In this document: in pieces, positions 1 through 11,527 of the stretch
How the letters are laid out: each line of letters begins with the position of its first letter
Position numbering within the stretch: the stretch's first letter is position 1
Source: Protopterus annectens
Taxonomy: Eukaryota > Chordata > Ceratodontiformes > Protopteridae
Direction of reading: 5' to 3'
NCBI RefSeq assembly: GCF_019279795.1
Contig: NC_056744.1
Span: forward strand, 1,510,553,851-1,510,617,850
DNA: 64,000 bases
The notes under the pieces: generated by a model
Database searches by the model: none
The model's input: the letters and a program-made list of their open reading frames with translations, nothing else
Told to the model about the DNA's origin: nothing
Program-made: the position numbers and the translations under genes

Positions 1-2154
1 CTCCCCCCCCCCCCATTAGGAAAATAACCATAAAAAATTTCTCCAAAGCCAACTTCACGCTTCTTAAGACAGAAGTGGCAAACTTCATGGCACCCATGCA
101 GATGGACAATAGAGGTACGACTGCTGAATCCTACACAAATGCACTTTATAAGTACTTACACGAGTGCATGGATCATGCTATCCCTAAAAGAACCAATATG
201 CTATCCTCCAAAAAAAGGAAGCCAATCTGGTGGTCTTCTGCCATAAACAAACTCTACAACAGAAGAAAGAAACTGTTGCAAAAAGTAAAATCCCATGATT
301 GGAGGAACTCCTGGTCAGCCTCAGTAAGAAGCTGAGATCCCTCATAAAATCCTCCAAAGCTAGTTATGAAAACAAAATTGCCACTGATTCTAAAGACAAC
401 CATAAAGCATTCTATAGCTATGTTAAAAATCTCAATGGCAACACTCAGATCTGCTCTGAGTTACAGCACAATGATACTAAATATACAGAACCAACTGATA
501 TTGCCAATATCCTGGCAGATAGGTTCAGTGCTAACTTTACCCCCCTCTCACCCCCTAAAGGGCCCATCTTCATACCGTAAGAATGCAAAGTTCCTGTAAT
601 CACGGCTGCACAGGTAAAAACTTCACTCTCCAAAGCCAAGAACACAGCATCCATGGGACCTGACAACATCCCAGGCTGCCTTCTACATGAACTACAGAAT
701 GAACTGGAACCCCACCTAAGTACCATGTTCAATCATAGCCTCACCTCAGGCTTTGTGCCCATTGAATGGCACACTGTGACAGTTATCCCACTCCACAAAG
801 GGGGGGGGGCACAACTGACCCTGGGAACTACTGCCTCATTAGCCTGATGAGCCTCGTCTGCAAGGCCATGTAACGTATCGTCATGGAACTCATAAACAAA
901 GACATTGGAGATCTCCAAACCCTGGACCCCACACAGTTTGGGTTTGTAAAAGGCAGATCATGTTTCCTAAACCTGATAGACTTCTTTGAAGTAGTCTCCA
1001 AGGCCATGGATGAAAGTAAGGTGGTTCACACAGCCTATCTAGATCTCGCCTAGACGTTCGACACCATCCCCCACTCTGGAATTAAAGATAAACTCACTAA
1101 ACTAGGTATAAATCCCTATGTCACAAGATGGGTTGCCAACTGGCTTACTGAAAGAACCCACACTGTGAAAGTAGCAGACTCTAAATAAGACTTCAGACCA
1201 TTGTCATGTGGAGTACAACAGGGTTCAGTCCTGGGTCTTCTCCTGTTTGGTATCTACTTCTCTGAAGTACAGGCTAACACAGAAGGTCTTTGGCTAACTA
1301 AATTTGCAGATGACTGCAAACTAGGAGCCATAATTGAAACTCCTAATGATGTGGACATCCTACAAAAGGGCCTCACTGAGACAGATGCCTGGTGTCAAAG
1401 ACATGGTCTCAAGCTCAATGCCAAAAAGTGCATTGTCATCCCCTTTGGTAAAAATTCTGTACCCATGAACAACCACATAGGCGGTAGTCTACTTAACACC
1501 AAAAGTGTGATAAGAGACCTTGGGACACAGGTGGACAGTAGTCTCTCCTTTGATAATCACATTGCCAAAGTGGTCAGGAAATCATTCTATGTGGCACACC
1601 TCATCAAAAAAGGTTTCTCATCCAGAAAAAAAGAGGTCATTGTTCCCCTCTACTCATTACTCATTAGACCCATTATAGAGTACAACGTCCCTTTTGGTAT
1701 GTACCTCACAAGACATCTACAACAACTGAAAAGGCCACAAAAATACCTCACAAAGAGGATTACTGGCCTCAAACAGATTCCTTACGCAGACCGTCTCAAA
1801 AAACTCCAGCTTTACTCCGTCGCATATCGCCTACTCAGAGGCGATCTCTGCCTAACATACAAAGCTATGTCAAACCCAGAGCTGTTGGGCATGCTCCACT
1901 TAAAGAAGTCCCAATCCCTCAGTGCTACATGCTCTAGGGACCTAAACCTTTTCACCACAATAAACAGAACATGCTGGAGGGATAGATTCCTGTCCCAGAG
2001 ACTTCCCATACTCTGGAACAGACTACCTATCTATGTCAAACAGAGCTCCTCATTAGCACTCTTCAAGAAAAATTTTGATGATTGGATGGGTAATAGGAAA
2101 TTCACCCCGGGGATCACTTCTGTGGTTCTGCTTGACAGGGGCACAGGAAAATAA
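1..2154 (+). pseudogene. CR1 ORF2 (endonuclease-RT), broken
   Basis: Remnant of the ORF2 polyprotein, which nicks DNA with an APE-type endonuclease and copies its RNA by target-primed reverse transcription. Only the region after the endonuclease is inside the window. Damage: a frame change near 300-335, a stop at 578-580 where the 44.7-kb copy has a glutamate codon, a frame change at the G run at 801-809, a TAG inside the YLDLA-TFD motif near 1052, and a TAA near 1186. The last segment, 1201-2154, is open for 317 codons. It starts inside the GVQQGSVLGLLLF motif and contains the catalytic FADD at its residues 35-38, followed by the thumb and the conserved C-terminal CWRDRF and WMGNRKFTPG blocks. 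Not functional as it stands. Confidence 0.85.
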
Positions 2155-2175
2155 TTTTCTTGGTTGGCGAAAGAC
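1..2175 (+). mobile_element. CR1-type LINE copy 1, 5' end outside window
   Basis: This is a non-LTR retrotransposon copy that enters at the left edge in the endonuclease/RT linker and runs to the end of ORF2. It aligns by eye along its length with the copies at 44.2 kb, 15.5 kb and 46.1 kb. The 3' UTR is recognisable only to about 2175 (a GGTTGGCGAAAG-like stretch). The (ATGAACCT)n tail seen in other copies is missing, so the tail was lost or replaced. CR1 assignment rests on the ORF1 esterase and the 8-bp tail seen in sister copies; an L2/CR1-clade relative is the alternative. Confidence 0.85.
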
Positions 2176-2848
2176 TGTAAATATACACATATATATAGTT
2201 AGGATATGATACAGCAGTTATGAATTACATATGTTCACAGGCCATGCATATGGGGGTGAGAGGTCCAATCAACAAACATGTAACATGTAGCATCAACCCC
2301 CCAGCTAAACCGGTGAGACATACAGACACACAATAAAAGTAAACACACCACTGCTTCCCAGACCACTGTCAGGATACTACCAGTGGGAGAGACCTGCCAG
2401 GTCTAATCTTGAAACAAAGACATCAATGTCTCTTGTGGGACACATCAAAAATTACTGATCATCGGAGTCAGTCCCTGTAATGATTCATCAAACCAGGCTG
2501 TAGACGTACATGGACCAGTAGGTTGCACAAGCCTGATAACCCATGGGTCGACACAACATACGACATGTGCCCTGACACGTGGAGAGTGGGCAGTGTGTAG
2601 TGGTGTGTTTATACCCCACCTGCACCCACAGTAAGGATGAGTGCTGAAGAGGAGGTGCAGGTGGGGGAACTATGGGTATGCAATTATGGGCCTAGGCATG
2701 CAGGTGTTGGCTGGCACAGTTGTATTAAAACCGCCCCGGGGATGTAACTAATATTCCAAAATGGGCATAGCTTATGCCCATACCTCACAACCCCTAAGAG
2801 CAAATCCACTGGACAGAACATAAACCGTTGGGGGAACAAATAGGAACC
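2176..2848. other. No gene seen
   Basis: Unassigned sequence after CR1 copy 1. No convincing ORF, splice pattern or repeat is visible apart from a short imperfect palindrome (ATGGGCATAGCTTATGCCCAT) near 2760-2781. Confidence 0.4.
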
Positions 2849-3142
2849 ATACCTCTCAACTGTCCCTGATTTCCAGGTACATCCCTGAGTTGACTCAAAT
2901 TCTAACTCTGTCCCTCGCAATCCCTCCTAAAATTAGTGACTTTTGGAGGAAAGGTGGTGAATTACACATAATGAATAATGACAACAATTAAGAATTATAA
3001 ACTTCATTTACCTCAGAAAATGTGTAATAATTCATATGCTCTGAGTCTATCAATGTGTCAAGTTAATAGCACTAATATTTTAAGTGTGTCCCTGATTGTC
3101 CCTGATTCAGTTGATATTTGTCCCCAACCATTTGAGAGGTCT
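2849..3142. mobile_element. Probable MITE with ACCTCTCAA termini
   Basis: The left end reads ACCTCTCAACTGTCCCTGA and the right end, on the other strand, begins ACCTCTCAAATGGTTGGGGACA, so the two ends form an imperfect inverted repeat about 290 bp apart. The phrase GTCCCTGAT recurs near both ends. Short length, inverted ends and no ORF fit a non-autonomous DNA transposon. I cannot fix the superfamily or the target duplication. Confidence 0.45.
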
Positions 3143-3469
3143 GATAGGGACAGAAAGCACATATTCCACTTACAACCGTAGAAAGATGATAGACTAATAG
3201 GTATGCAGTAGCATGACTCGGTTGAAGGATGTGGGTTCCAAAACCCAATTACTTGTCTGTATTTAATGGTGTCATTTCCCAGGTATTAGCCAGACAAGTG
3301 CAGATTGTAAGAGGAACACACCAATAGAATGAATCAAACTCTGGACAGGCTGCGGATTCCGTACAGTCGAACGTCATGCTTATGCCTAATAGGCAGCCAT
3401 TCCCAATATTATAGGCATGTAATCTGATGTAACAGGCATCACAAGGTAATATCTTAGTCCTCACTCCCA

Positions 3470-3805
3470 CCTAGGGGTGTGAGTGTCAGATGCAAACACC
3501 AAATGAAGTGCATTGGCAAGTGCTGGAGCAAGCAGGTGAAAGCCTGTTTCGTCACCGGTATGCGAGTATCACACTGGTGAAGCAATGTAGAGGCTAACTG
3601 AGTGTAAGAAATTGTAACCAGAGGTTAGCATTGCTTAGGTCCATGCACACCCACTCACAACTGCTTTGAAGTGCCTTAATCACTCTGTACCCAACAGCTC
3701 ATGTTATGGCCAGCAGCAAAAGAACCAGCCTTTGCAAGGCTACAACGCAGGACCCTGTACATTACAATCATAGTAGTAAACTACTACGCCATGACAGCAA
3801 TACAT
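3470..3805 (-). repeat. tRNA-headed foldback/SINE-like repeat F1
   Basis: This shares with 6985-7330 a run of matched phrases in the same order: GAGTGTAAGAAATTGTAACCA, CACACCCACTCACAACTGCTT, GTGCCTTAATCACTCTGTA and AACAGCTC. It ends in a degraded tRNA-like head read on the minus strand (A-box relative near 3780-3792, B-box relative near 3743-3752). It lies about 500 bp upstream of the H1 SANT exon, in the same orientation as the repeat at the right end of that copy. It may be an independent insertion rather than the left end of the H1 element. Confidence 0.55.
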
Positions 3806-4328
3806 ATAAAGACGGTATCAGCAAACTAATCCTCACGACAGGGAAACAAATCAAATATGTGAACTGAATCTATGTACAGTGTAATGTTCTATAACCTGCC
3901 ACAGACCATAAATATGTGAATTGAAGTACTGCAGTAAACATAGAGATGAGGTGTCACTGTAATAAGGTTCTGAAGTCCCCAGGACCCCATACAGTGTATG
4001 TACACATGAATGACGGATACCAGACACATATATGGCCTGTAATGAGTAAGACATCATTGACAAAAGTCAAATATAATGCTAGATAACCAATAAGCAATGC
4101 TAACTGCCTCACAGCCCAACTAAGTAATTGTAAGCAATGTGTAGGGAAACCAATACAATATGCCCACAGGTACACCTCTTTAAATAGTGCCAACCTGAAG
4201 TAAGCAGGTGTGGCCATGGCTTAGCCTTTTTGAACCCGGCCAACTGCAGAAAAGTGCAGGAATCCGGCTCTACTTAAACCGAAGAGGTGGGAATACAGCT
4301 CATAACTAGTTGTAGCATTCCCCTGCAG

Positions 4329-6428
4329 GCAGAATGGCTGGAGTGGGAGAAGGCACTCACTTTAGAATGCAGAGCTGGGGTATCCAGGAGTCCAAATTAA
4401 TGGTATGGCTCCTGGTAAAGCACCATGACAGGAGACTACTGCAGGGCCAGTACCAGGGCTTGCAGTACAAAATGGAGGCCTGGGACAGTCTCGCCCGTGA
4501 CATCACTAGTGCCACAGGTATTCCCCAGACTGGTGAGCAGGTCAGGCACCACCATGCAGACCTGAAGCGGTCGGGGGGAAGTCCTGGAACAGTGGATCCA
4601 GGAAGCAAGGCAGATGCAGAATGCCCCAGAACTAAGTACTCCTTCAACTACGTAGTTACTAATTGCCTAGCTTGTGTATACTATGGATATGTATGGCAAA
4701 ATATCACTGTACTTCTCTGACAGCTGCAGATGACCGTGCTGCGAACCAGCAAGCCTATGATGCTAGGATGCATCGCGAGGCAGGTTAGTAAATAGCCAGC
4801 ATGTACTGTCATAACAAATAAATGTAAGAGCCTGAGAAAGTGTCATACCAGTATACAGAATAGTGTAATATGCTGCAAATAAAGGTGTAACCCTTGCATT
4901 GCTTCTGTTTACTCTGCAGTCATATGTTGTATTGTTGCAGTTATTAAATATTACTGTTGTAGTAAGCAGTGTTACCCATATTGTGGTATGCAGATAAAAT
5001 GTGTATGAAGTTCTGTGTAACAATGCTGGAAGTGCAAACAGGTCAGTCATATTACACAAAATACATTGCAAAGCCTCACAACAATTGCTTGATAGCATAG
5101 TGTACAGTAATCTTAATTGTAATGCTTTTGTCACACACAGCAGGGCTTTGGATCCCAGGAGCGCTAGTAAGTTGTATGCATAATCATTCCACACAACTGC
5201 ACACAGTCTGTTAGAATGTTCAGAGAGAAAGCTGTATGAATATTTACACTTAACAACTGTACAGATTTTACTAGAATGCTTAAATAAAGAGTGGTATGCA
5301 TATTCATATCCGTCAACTGTTCCAATCTGCCCAGTATGTCCTGATAAATAGCCCACATCACCTGCCTTTTGCCCTGTTCCCCTGACAAATTAGTGTGACA
5401 ATCCAAGAAATGTAGGCAGCTGTTAATGACATATAACTGATAGTCAGACTTGTACATAGTCAGAGAATGTACATGCAAACATACCTGTCATCCTAGCGTC
5501 TCACCCAAAGTGTATGAGAGCAGTCTCAAAACATGTTGCATTAACACCTGCATCTTGTCAAGCCTGTACAGAAGACACAGGTCCCATACATACTAATCTA
5601 CAAACATACCAATGTACAATATAATGCCATTGGGTAGTGTAATAATACATGTAAGGGACAGACCACTGCAGTGACTACAAATGTTGTGAAAACTACAAGG
5701 ACGTATTAGTTGTTAATTGAACTCTCTCTCTCTCTCTCACCCCTACCATATGTGCAAACATAACTGTTTTACACAACTCATTTGGTATGTCTACACTCCT
5801 AACCTTTGTTGGGACATATGTCCTATTGGTTTATAAATATTCACATCTGTTTCTATGCATGTGCTATGTTAAAATCCACCCATATTGGTGGCCTGTTGCC
5901 ATCAATGAAACCTGCATGTTGTTGTAATGGCCACTGTTTACCCATATATGCATGTGCTCTGCCTGCTCTGCAACTATGTTATATCTGGTGCCCTGGGTAA
6001 TGGGAATAACTATGCATGCTGTTATAACTAATTATGAATGCTGTTGACTATTACTAAACCAAATCTGCCTTAAACATACTACAACATAGCTTGTATGGGA
6101 AGGCCGGTCCCAGCGGACCCACCTGTCCCACCTCAGCTGGCCATGGCACTGGGCACCAGCACATCTGGAGCCCAGCCTGGGACCTCCTTATCTGCTGGCC
6201 CTGCACCACCTTGGGGTAGAACCACCACAGGGGATGGGGCTCTGCCCCCCTGGGAGAGGGAACAGACAGGAACCTGTCACCCGTGGTACGGTCTGGGCTG
6301 TGGTGCGTAGGGAGCTCAACAGGGAGATTTGAGACTGACTATGACAGCTTGAGGGCCGAGTGGCACAACTAGAGGGTGCGCCTGCCCCTCCTACACAGCC
6401 CCAAGCACAACCACCTTTTGGGCTGTGA
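4329..6428 (+). pseudogene. H1 SANT/Myb-like gene, three exons, frameshifted
   Basis: Harbinger-accessory-type DNA-binding gene. Exon 1 follows an acceptor at 4327-4328, has its ATG at 4334, and encodes a trihelix/SANT-like fold including a WDSLARDITSATG...EQVRHHHADLKR stretch. A G run at 4573-4578 shifts the frame. Correct phase is then kept to a possible donor at 4636. Exon 2 (4724-4783, 60 nt) lies between an acceptor CTGACAG and donor GTTAGT and reads as a helical ADDRAANQQAYDARMHREA segment. Exon 3 starts after the AG at 6088-6089 in phase 1, which brings in the ATGGGAAGGCC frame exactly. It is proline-rich, ends with an LEGRVAQLEG coiled-coil stretch, and stops at 6426-6428. Exon 3 has at least one further frame change, after 6310. 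The start and phase of exon 3 are the same in the copies at 8.8 and 63.4 kb. Role inferred from family: partner of a Harbinger transposase. Confidence 0.65.
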
Positions 6429-7330
6429 AGGTGCAGTGGTGACTGCCCATGGGTGGGGACCTCAGTCCCACTGTATCCATTGGTGGGCTCATGGGCTTGC
6501 GACTTCCAAACACCCCTCCACGTCCAAGGTGCTCCCCCCCACATGTCATATACTGCCCCTGTACTCATCTTGTTTATCTTGTCTGTCATCTTACCCAACC
6601 CATCCTCCCTGATCATAACTACTCTCCTTCCCCAACATCCCACTCTCACCTAAATATAAAAGAAAAAAAAGGGCAATCTGTTCCCGCAAAAAAAAAAACA
6701 CGCCCCATACATAGCTGTCCATTTCACACACATGTCCACTGGACACATGTAAACATTTCTAATTGGCATCACAACATACTATTGTTGTCCTCCCTCCTCT
6801 CTCAGAGTTGTGAGTGTCCAAATGTCCTGCCAAATGCATTGCATATGCACAGCCGTTGTTGTAGAAGAAATGGACAGCTATGGACCTTCCCTACACCCTT
6901 CCTGCACATCCCTAGCTATTTTCCCTACTGTCTTTCCCTCTTTGTGCCCCTTTTTCACCAATGTCCTATCAACCCTTTTTTTCTTTTCTTTTAAAGAAAT
7001 TAGTGCAGGGGTAAGTGGGAGTAAGCACTTTTAAGCAGCAGTGAGTGGGTTTCAGCCTGTTTGTGCGGGGGTAAGCACTGCCTACACAGGTTAAGCAATC
7101 AAGAAGGTAAATGAGTGTGAGGAACTGTAACCAAAAGTAACCACTGCTTTCAGTCGTGAAAACCCACGCACACCCACTCACAACTGCTTATAAAGTGCCT
7201 TAATCACTCTGTATCCAACGGCCCTTGTTCTGCCCAACAACAAAATAAACAGCCTCGGCAGGGCTCAAAACCAGGACACTGCACACACAACCAATGTGAT
7301 TTACTACTAAGCCATGGCAGATATACAGAC
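5800..7330 (+). mobile_element. H1 element, 3' half (copy A)
   Basis: The last intron, exon 3, the 3' flank and the terminal foldback match the inverted copies at 62.2-63.66 kb and 7.84-9.06 kb in order and spacing. Shared landmarks are GGGACATATGTCCTATTG in the intron, the exon-3 start, CCCATGGGTGGGG, the palindromic ACATGTCCACTGGACACATGT, and the terminal repeat. The 5' boundary is not defined. I place the gene in a Harbinger-type DNA transposon because of the SANT/Myb product; no transposase lies in this copy. Confidence 0.6.
6985..7330 (-). repeat. H1 3' terminal foldback with tRNA-like outer arm (F2)
   Basis: An inner arm (AGTAAGCACTTTTAAGCAGCAGTGAGTGGGTTT, from about 7019) is followed by a complementary outer arm (AACCCACGCACACCCACTCACAACTGCTTATAAAGTGCCTTA, from about 7160). 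The outer arm runs on into a tRNA-like head read on the minus strand: B-box-like GGTTTTGAGCC (7263-7273) and A-box-like TGGCTTAGTAGTA (7302-7314), ending at GCAGATATA. Confidence 0.65.
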
Positions 7331-7648
7331 ATCGGATATTATCACAAACATATCATCCAGCACAGTCATTCAACAGTAAAGGAAATGTATTTCATTATGT
7401 AGATGTATGTGTGTGTGTGTGTTTATGTTCAGAGATATATACATACATAGATATATATAGCTATATAAAGAACATACCATGTGACAACAAAGCATTAAAA
7501 AAGAATGAAATGGAAAACACCAGCAACTCCTGTATTATGTAGTGGTGTTGTCCTATGTAATATCAAGACTCCCTCAGACAGACATGTGTCATTAATACAC
7601 GCAAACATTTGTACATTGCCCAAATATATTACTTTGAGCATTTTATTT

Positions 7649-8186
7649 ACATTAACAAAACAGTTTATGTCCAATCATTATGTGAGAACAGTACTCTTGC
7701 AAGGTGCTGTGTGCAACATCATCATCATCATTAAAAAGTAGAATGAGGTAACCACAGAGGGACTGGTAGTGTTGTGTGTACACTTGGGTCATCTGCATCA
7801 CGTGTACCTGGAATCTTTAGGAGTCATGTGCATACCAGGATTGTGTGCCTGAGAGAGGGGTGAGGACAACAGTAGTATGTTGTGATGCAAATTAAAAAGG
7901 TTACATGTGTCCAGAGATTTACATTAACAAAACAGTTTATGTCCAATCATTATGTGAGAACAGTACTCTTGCAAGGTGCTGTGTGCAACATCATCATCAT
8001 TAAAAAGTAGAATGAGGTAACCACAGAGGGACTGGTAGTGTTGTGTGTACACTTGGGTCATCTGCATCACGTGTACATGGAATCTTTAGGAGTCATGTGC
8101 ATACCAGGATTGCATGCCTGAGAGAGGGGTGAGGACAACAGTAGTATGTTGTGATGCAAATTAAAAAGGTTACATGTGTCCAGAGA
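7649..8186. repeat. 272-bp tandem duplication
   Basis: Two nearly identical units begin at 7649 and 7921 (ACATTAACAAAACAG). They differ by one ATC triplet in the CATCATCATC run and a few substitutions. The right part of each unit (GAGAGAGGGGTGAGGACAACAG onwards) is the H1 3' flank read in reverse, so the duplication happened inside or at the edge of the inverted H1 copy. High identity suggests it is recent. Confidence 0.85.
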
Positions 8187-9060
8187 ACACGTGTGTGAAA
8201 TGGACAGCTATGTATGGGGCAAAAGTTGTTCTGGGAACAGACTGGCCTTTTGTTTCAGTTTTTGTAGGTGAGAGTGGGATGTTGGGGAAGGAAAGTAGGT
8301 ATGCTCTTGGAGGATAGGTTGGGTAGGATGACAGATATGACAGACAAGACAGCATACACGGGTGGTATATGACACATTTGGGGGGAAAACACCTTGGACT
8401 GGGAGGGATGTTTGGCAGTCACAAGCCCATGAGCCCCCAAATGGACACAGTGGGATGGAGGCCCCCACCCATGGGCAGCCACCACCGTACCTTCACAGCC
8501 CCAAAGGTAGCTGTACTAGGGGCTGTCTAGGAGGGGCAGGCTCACCCTCTAAATGTGCCACTCTGCCCTCGAGCTGGCGTAGCTGGCCCCAAAACCCCTT
8601 ATTGAGTTCCCAACACACCACAGCCTGAACCATATGACAGCTGACAAGTTCCTGTCTGGACCTGCTCCCATGGGGGACAAGTCCCATCCTCAGTGGCAGT
8701 TTCACCCAAAGGTGGTGCAGAGCCAACAGAGTTGGATGTCCAAGGCTGGGCATCAGACGTGTTGGTGCCTGGTGCCTGGTGCCATGGCCACCTGAAGTGA
8801 GATAGGTGGTTCTTCTGGGACCTCCAATCCCATACAGCCTATGGTGTTGCAGTTTTAACACAGATAAGGCTTAATAATAGTCAACAGCATTCAGGATTAC
8901 TTATAACAGCATGCATAGATATTATCATCAACCCAAGACAACAGATGTCATACATTTGCAGAGGGAGCACAACACATGATATATACTGCATGACATCTGT
9001 CCAAAGCATAGATGACTTGTGACTGCAGCTATGAACAGTGGCCCATTATTGGCATGTCAT
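7840..9060 (-). mobile_element. H1 element, inverted 3' fragment (copy 2)
   Basis: Reverse-strand match to 5800-6790 of copy A and to 62.68-63.6 kb. It contains 3' flank, exon 3 and the end of the last intron. The terminal foldback is missing; the 272-bp tandem duplication sits where it would start. Exons 1 and 2 are absent. Confidence 0.65.
8493..8838 (-). pseudogene. H1 exon 3, isolated and frameshifted
   Basis: The acceptor CCATAG precedes GCTGTATGGGATTGG, giving the same phase-1 join as in the other two copies. The C-terminal QLRQLEGRVAHLEGEPAPP coiled-coil stretch and final LPLGL are conserved, and the stop ends at 8493. The middle is out of frame with the expected proline-rich N-terminal part. 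No upstream exons are attached. Confidence 0.6.
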
Positions 9061-9835
9061 TGTGATAACCGCAGGCAGTGACTGTCATACCATTGTTTCA
9101 TGTGACGTATGTCCAATCAAGGATGCGATGGCAGTAACTCTCATCACTGTCACCGTGTACTGACTGCAATCCTCACACTATGCTTCTGCAGTTCACAGAT
9201 GTGTGTTCTGTGAGTAATACAAGAAACAAATGGTTCCACGCACTGACCAGTCCACAGATGACCCCTTAGATGGGGGTTTCCTCACAAACAGAGCACTGTT
9301 TTGCCAGTTATTAAAACATGCAGACTAGCCATTACCACACACAACCTGTTAAATTGGCAGTAGTCTGAATGAAGCATAGCTACACTTACATGCTGTAGCC
9401 ATGTCTGGCACATCACCCTCCTGTCTTTAGGCTATTTTACACTGTGTATGTTGTTTGAAGAATATCCAGATTTCATCTGTGATGCTGTTTATCAAACACC
9501 AGATCCAGGTTCCACTCACAGCGACTGTCAAGGGCAAACACCAACATGATGTACTGTATTTCCATGCAGTTGGCTATGGGAATGCCACCACAGCTGTTCC
9601 ACATGCAATCAGCTAGAGGAAGACTGCAATAGGTGCAGAGGCCATCACCTGATCATGACCATCATTTACAAAACACAAGCTGCTGCTGAGCAGTTGTACA
9701 TGTCCACATCCACCAGAGTGTGTGTGTGTGTGTGTGTGTATGTGGGGGGGGGGGGGTGACAGACAGAAGCAAAGTACATCAAAGAAGGGCTGGGAGACTA
9801 AAACCTAAGCATCTGCTGTCAAACACCTACTAGTA

Positions 9836-9897
9836 CAGGAGTTCAAACCCCTGACTGACTAGCCATTACTATTACAAGTGCATGCAGTTACGCCACG
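9836..9897 (-). repeat. Solitary tRNA-like repeat copy
   Basis: On the minus strand this reads TGGCGTAACTGCATGC..., then TAATAGTAATGGCTAGT, then GGGGTTTGAACTCCTG. The last is a good Pol III B-box (GGTTYGANNCC) match. Order and spacing follow the tRNA-like core of the arrays at 16.6 and 53.1 kb. The tRNA cloverleaf is degraded, so it is a repeat and not a tRNA gene. Confidence 0.45.
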
Positions 9898-10488
9898 TGA
9901 CACATGGCTGACATGCTGGTGTGCTGTAAGAACATATATGTGTGCTGGTGAGCGACATCTGCAACAGAGATGTAGTAGACATACATTAGGTGTAGCACAC
10001 ATGGCTGTCCACATGAACAGATGTCATTGTCAACACAGCCACACTCTGTAAAGGACTCAGACACATTGGCACACTTTGGCAGGCTCACAAATTCACTTCC
10101 TAACTACTTAGTTTAATGCACAGGTATTACATGCACCTATGGGCTAGGGCATGTGAACATGACTGACATCAGTCAGTATGCCAATGGGAGTTATACTGGG
10201 AGTGACTGTGGTTGGGAGCATCATACCCCATATGCAGACACAAGGTGCCAGTACTGACATGCATGTGTGCATTGCTTCATGGGTGTGTAGCGGTTGGCTG
10301 TGCAAGATGGCTGTACAAGGCTGGGTGGGGGTAATCCTTGGCATCTGGCCACCTGACAATGTTCTACAGTGTGGTTCAGGGTTCTAGTGTCAGCAATGTC
10401 TCACACAGATGGGTATTGTATTAATCATCCTGTCATCCTAGTTACTGTGGCCATTGCTTTGCAATGTATGTCATGTCTGTGTTTGATA

Positions 10489-10645
10489 GTCCTTGACATG
10501 GATATTGCCTGGGATGTGCACATCCCACATTAATGTACAGTGACATGTTTAAGTGTACCTGGTTTGGTCCTTGACAGGGACATTGCCTGGGATGTGCATA
10601 TTCCACATTAATGTACAGTGACATGTTTAAGTGTGCCTGGTTTGC
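10489..10645. repeat. 78-bp tandem duplication
   Basis: Two units start with CCTTGACATGG (10491) and CCTTGACAGGG (10569). Each contains ATTGCCTGGGATGTGC and ACATTAATGTACAGTGACATG. A few substitutions separate them. Confidence 0.85.
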
Positions 10646-11348
10646 CTGGCACATGTTACGTACACAGACTGTTATCAGATGTGCCAATCCTGGCCTGGTG
10701 TGGCAGGACCTGCTAAAAAACAGCAGGTTGACCCTGCACCTGCATTGTTAGCATGATACAGGTATTCCCTGGTGTCAGTGGCATCTGTCTATACAGGGCA
10801 TGTGTGTAAGGCATTGTATGTCCTTTGTGGATCACATTTGATGAAACCACATATGTTGCCGGCATCCAGTGGGGAACATAGTGAAGGTGCATTGTCTGCA
10901 ATTATGTGTCTATTGTACCACTGGACAGGGTGCCATGCCCTCTGCAGCCCATTGCAATCACACCATGCCTACTATATGTCAACAATGTGCAGGGTACTAG
11001 CAACATAGCGGGATTTTCCTAGGCAAGTGTGTTTGTGTATGACACATGGTTTCAGACCGTATTCCGGGTAATAGTAGGGTTGCATACTTTGTTCACCAGG
11101 CCTTTTGCCAGATGTAGGGGTGTGGCTTGCCAACCCAGTCCCTTGGCTGACTGACATCTGTACTCCTTGTGAGATGAACATTGTGACATAAAATATGGCC
11201 AGCAGATAGGAAAACTACAAAAAAAGCTCCACAACATGTCCAGTGATTAGACACTCACAGCCATCTCCACACAGGCTCTGACTTTCACACACACACATCT
11301 GCCATGTCTTGGAACAGAACTTCTACCTCATTAGTTTATCACACTACA

Positions 11349-11527
11349 GCATTACGCAGTTACAGCACATGCTATGGAGATTACTGGGTTACAGCAGTCC
11401 CACAGGTGTATTTCTAGGTGGGTGACATTAGCAGGATTTCCAAAGGTGAGTATGTGAATTGTAAGGAGTGTGCATACTCTTAAAAGCATTGTTTCTTTCT
11501 CAGGCAGACAGACACACACACACAGTA
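11349..11527 (-). repeat. tRNA-like tandem repeat unit, left of PLE1
   Basis: A single partial unit of the ~220-bp repeat that resumes at 16611. It carries the same GCATTACGCAGTTACAGC, TCCCACAGGTGTATTTCTAGG, AAAGGTGAGTATGTGAATTG and CTTTCTCAGGCAG landmarks. PLE1 interrupts it in the CACACACA tract. Confidence 0.8.

Larger units (their letters stand above)
9061..11348. other. Unassigned accessory sequence
   Basis: No supported gene. Contains a (TG)n tract with a G run at 9718-9757, a tRNA-like fragment, and a 78-bp tandem duplication, each listed separately. The rest is rich in ACATGTGT-like words, as expected for methylated CpG-decayed vertebrate DNA. Confidence 0.4.

Noticed and set aside
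4763..5356. 197-codon ORF on the minus strand
   Set aside because: Antisense to the H1 intron, no domain, no homologous frame in the other H1 copies.
6188..6649. 153-codon minus-strand ORF
   Set aside because: Shadow of H1 exon 3 and its GC-rich 3' flank; exon phase and coiled-coil frame support the other strand.
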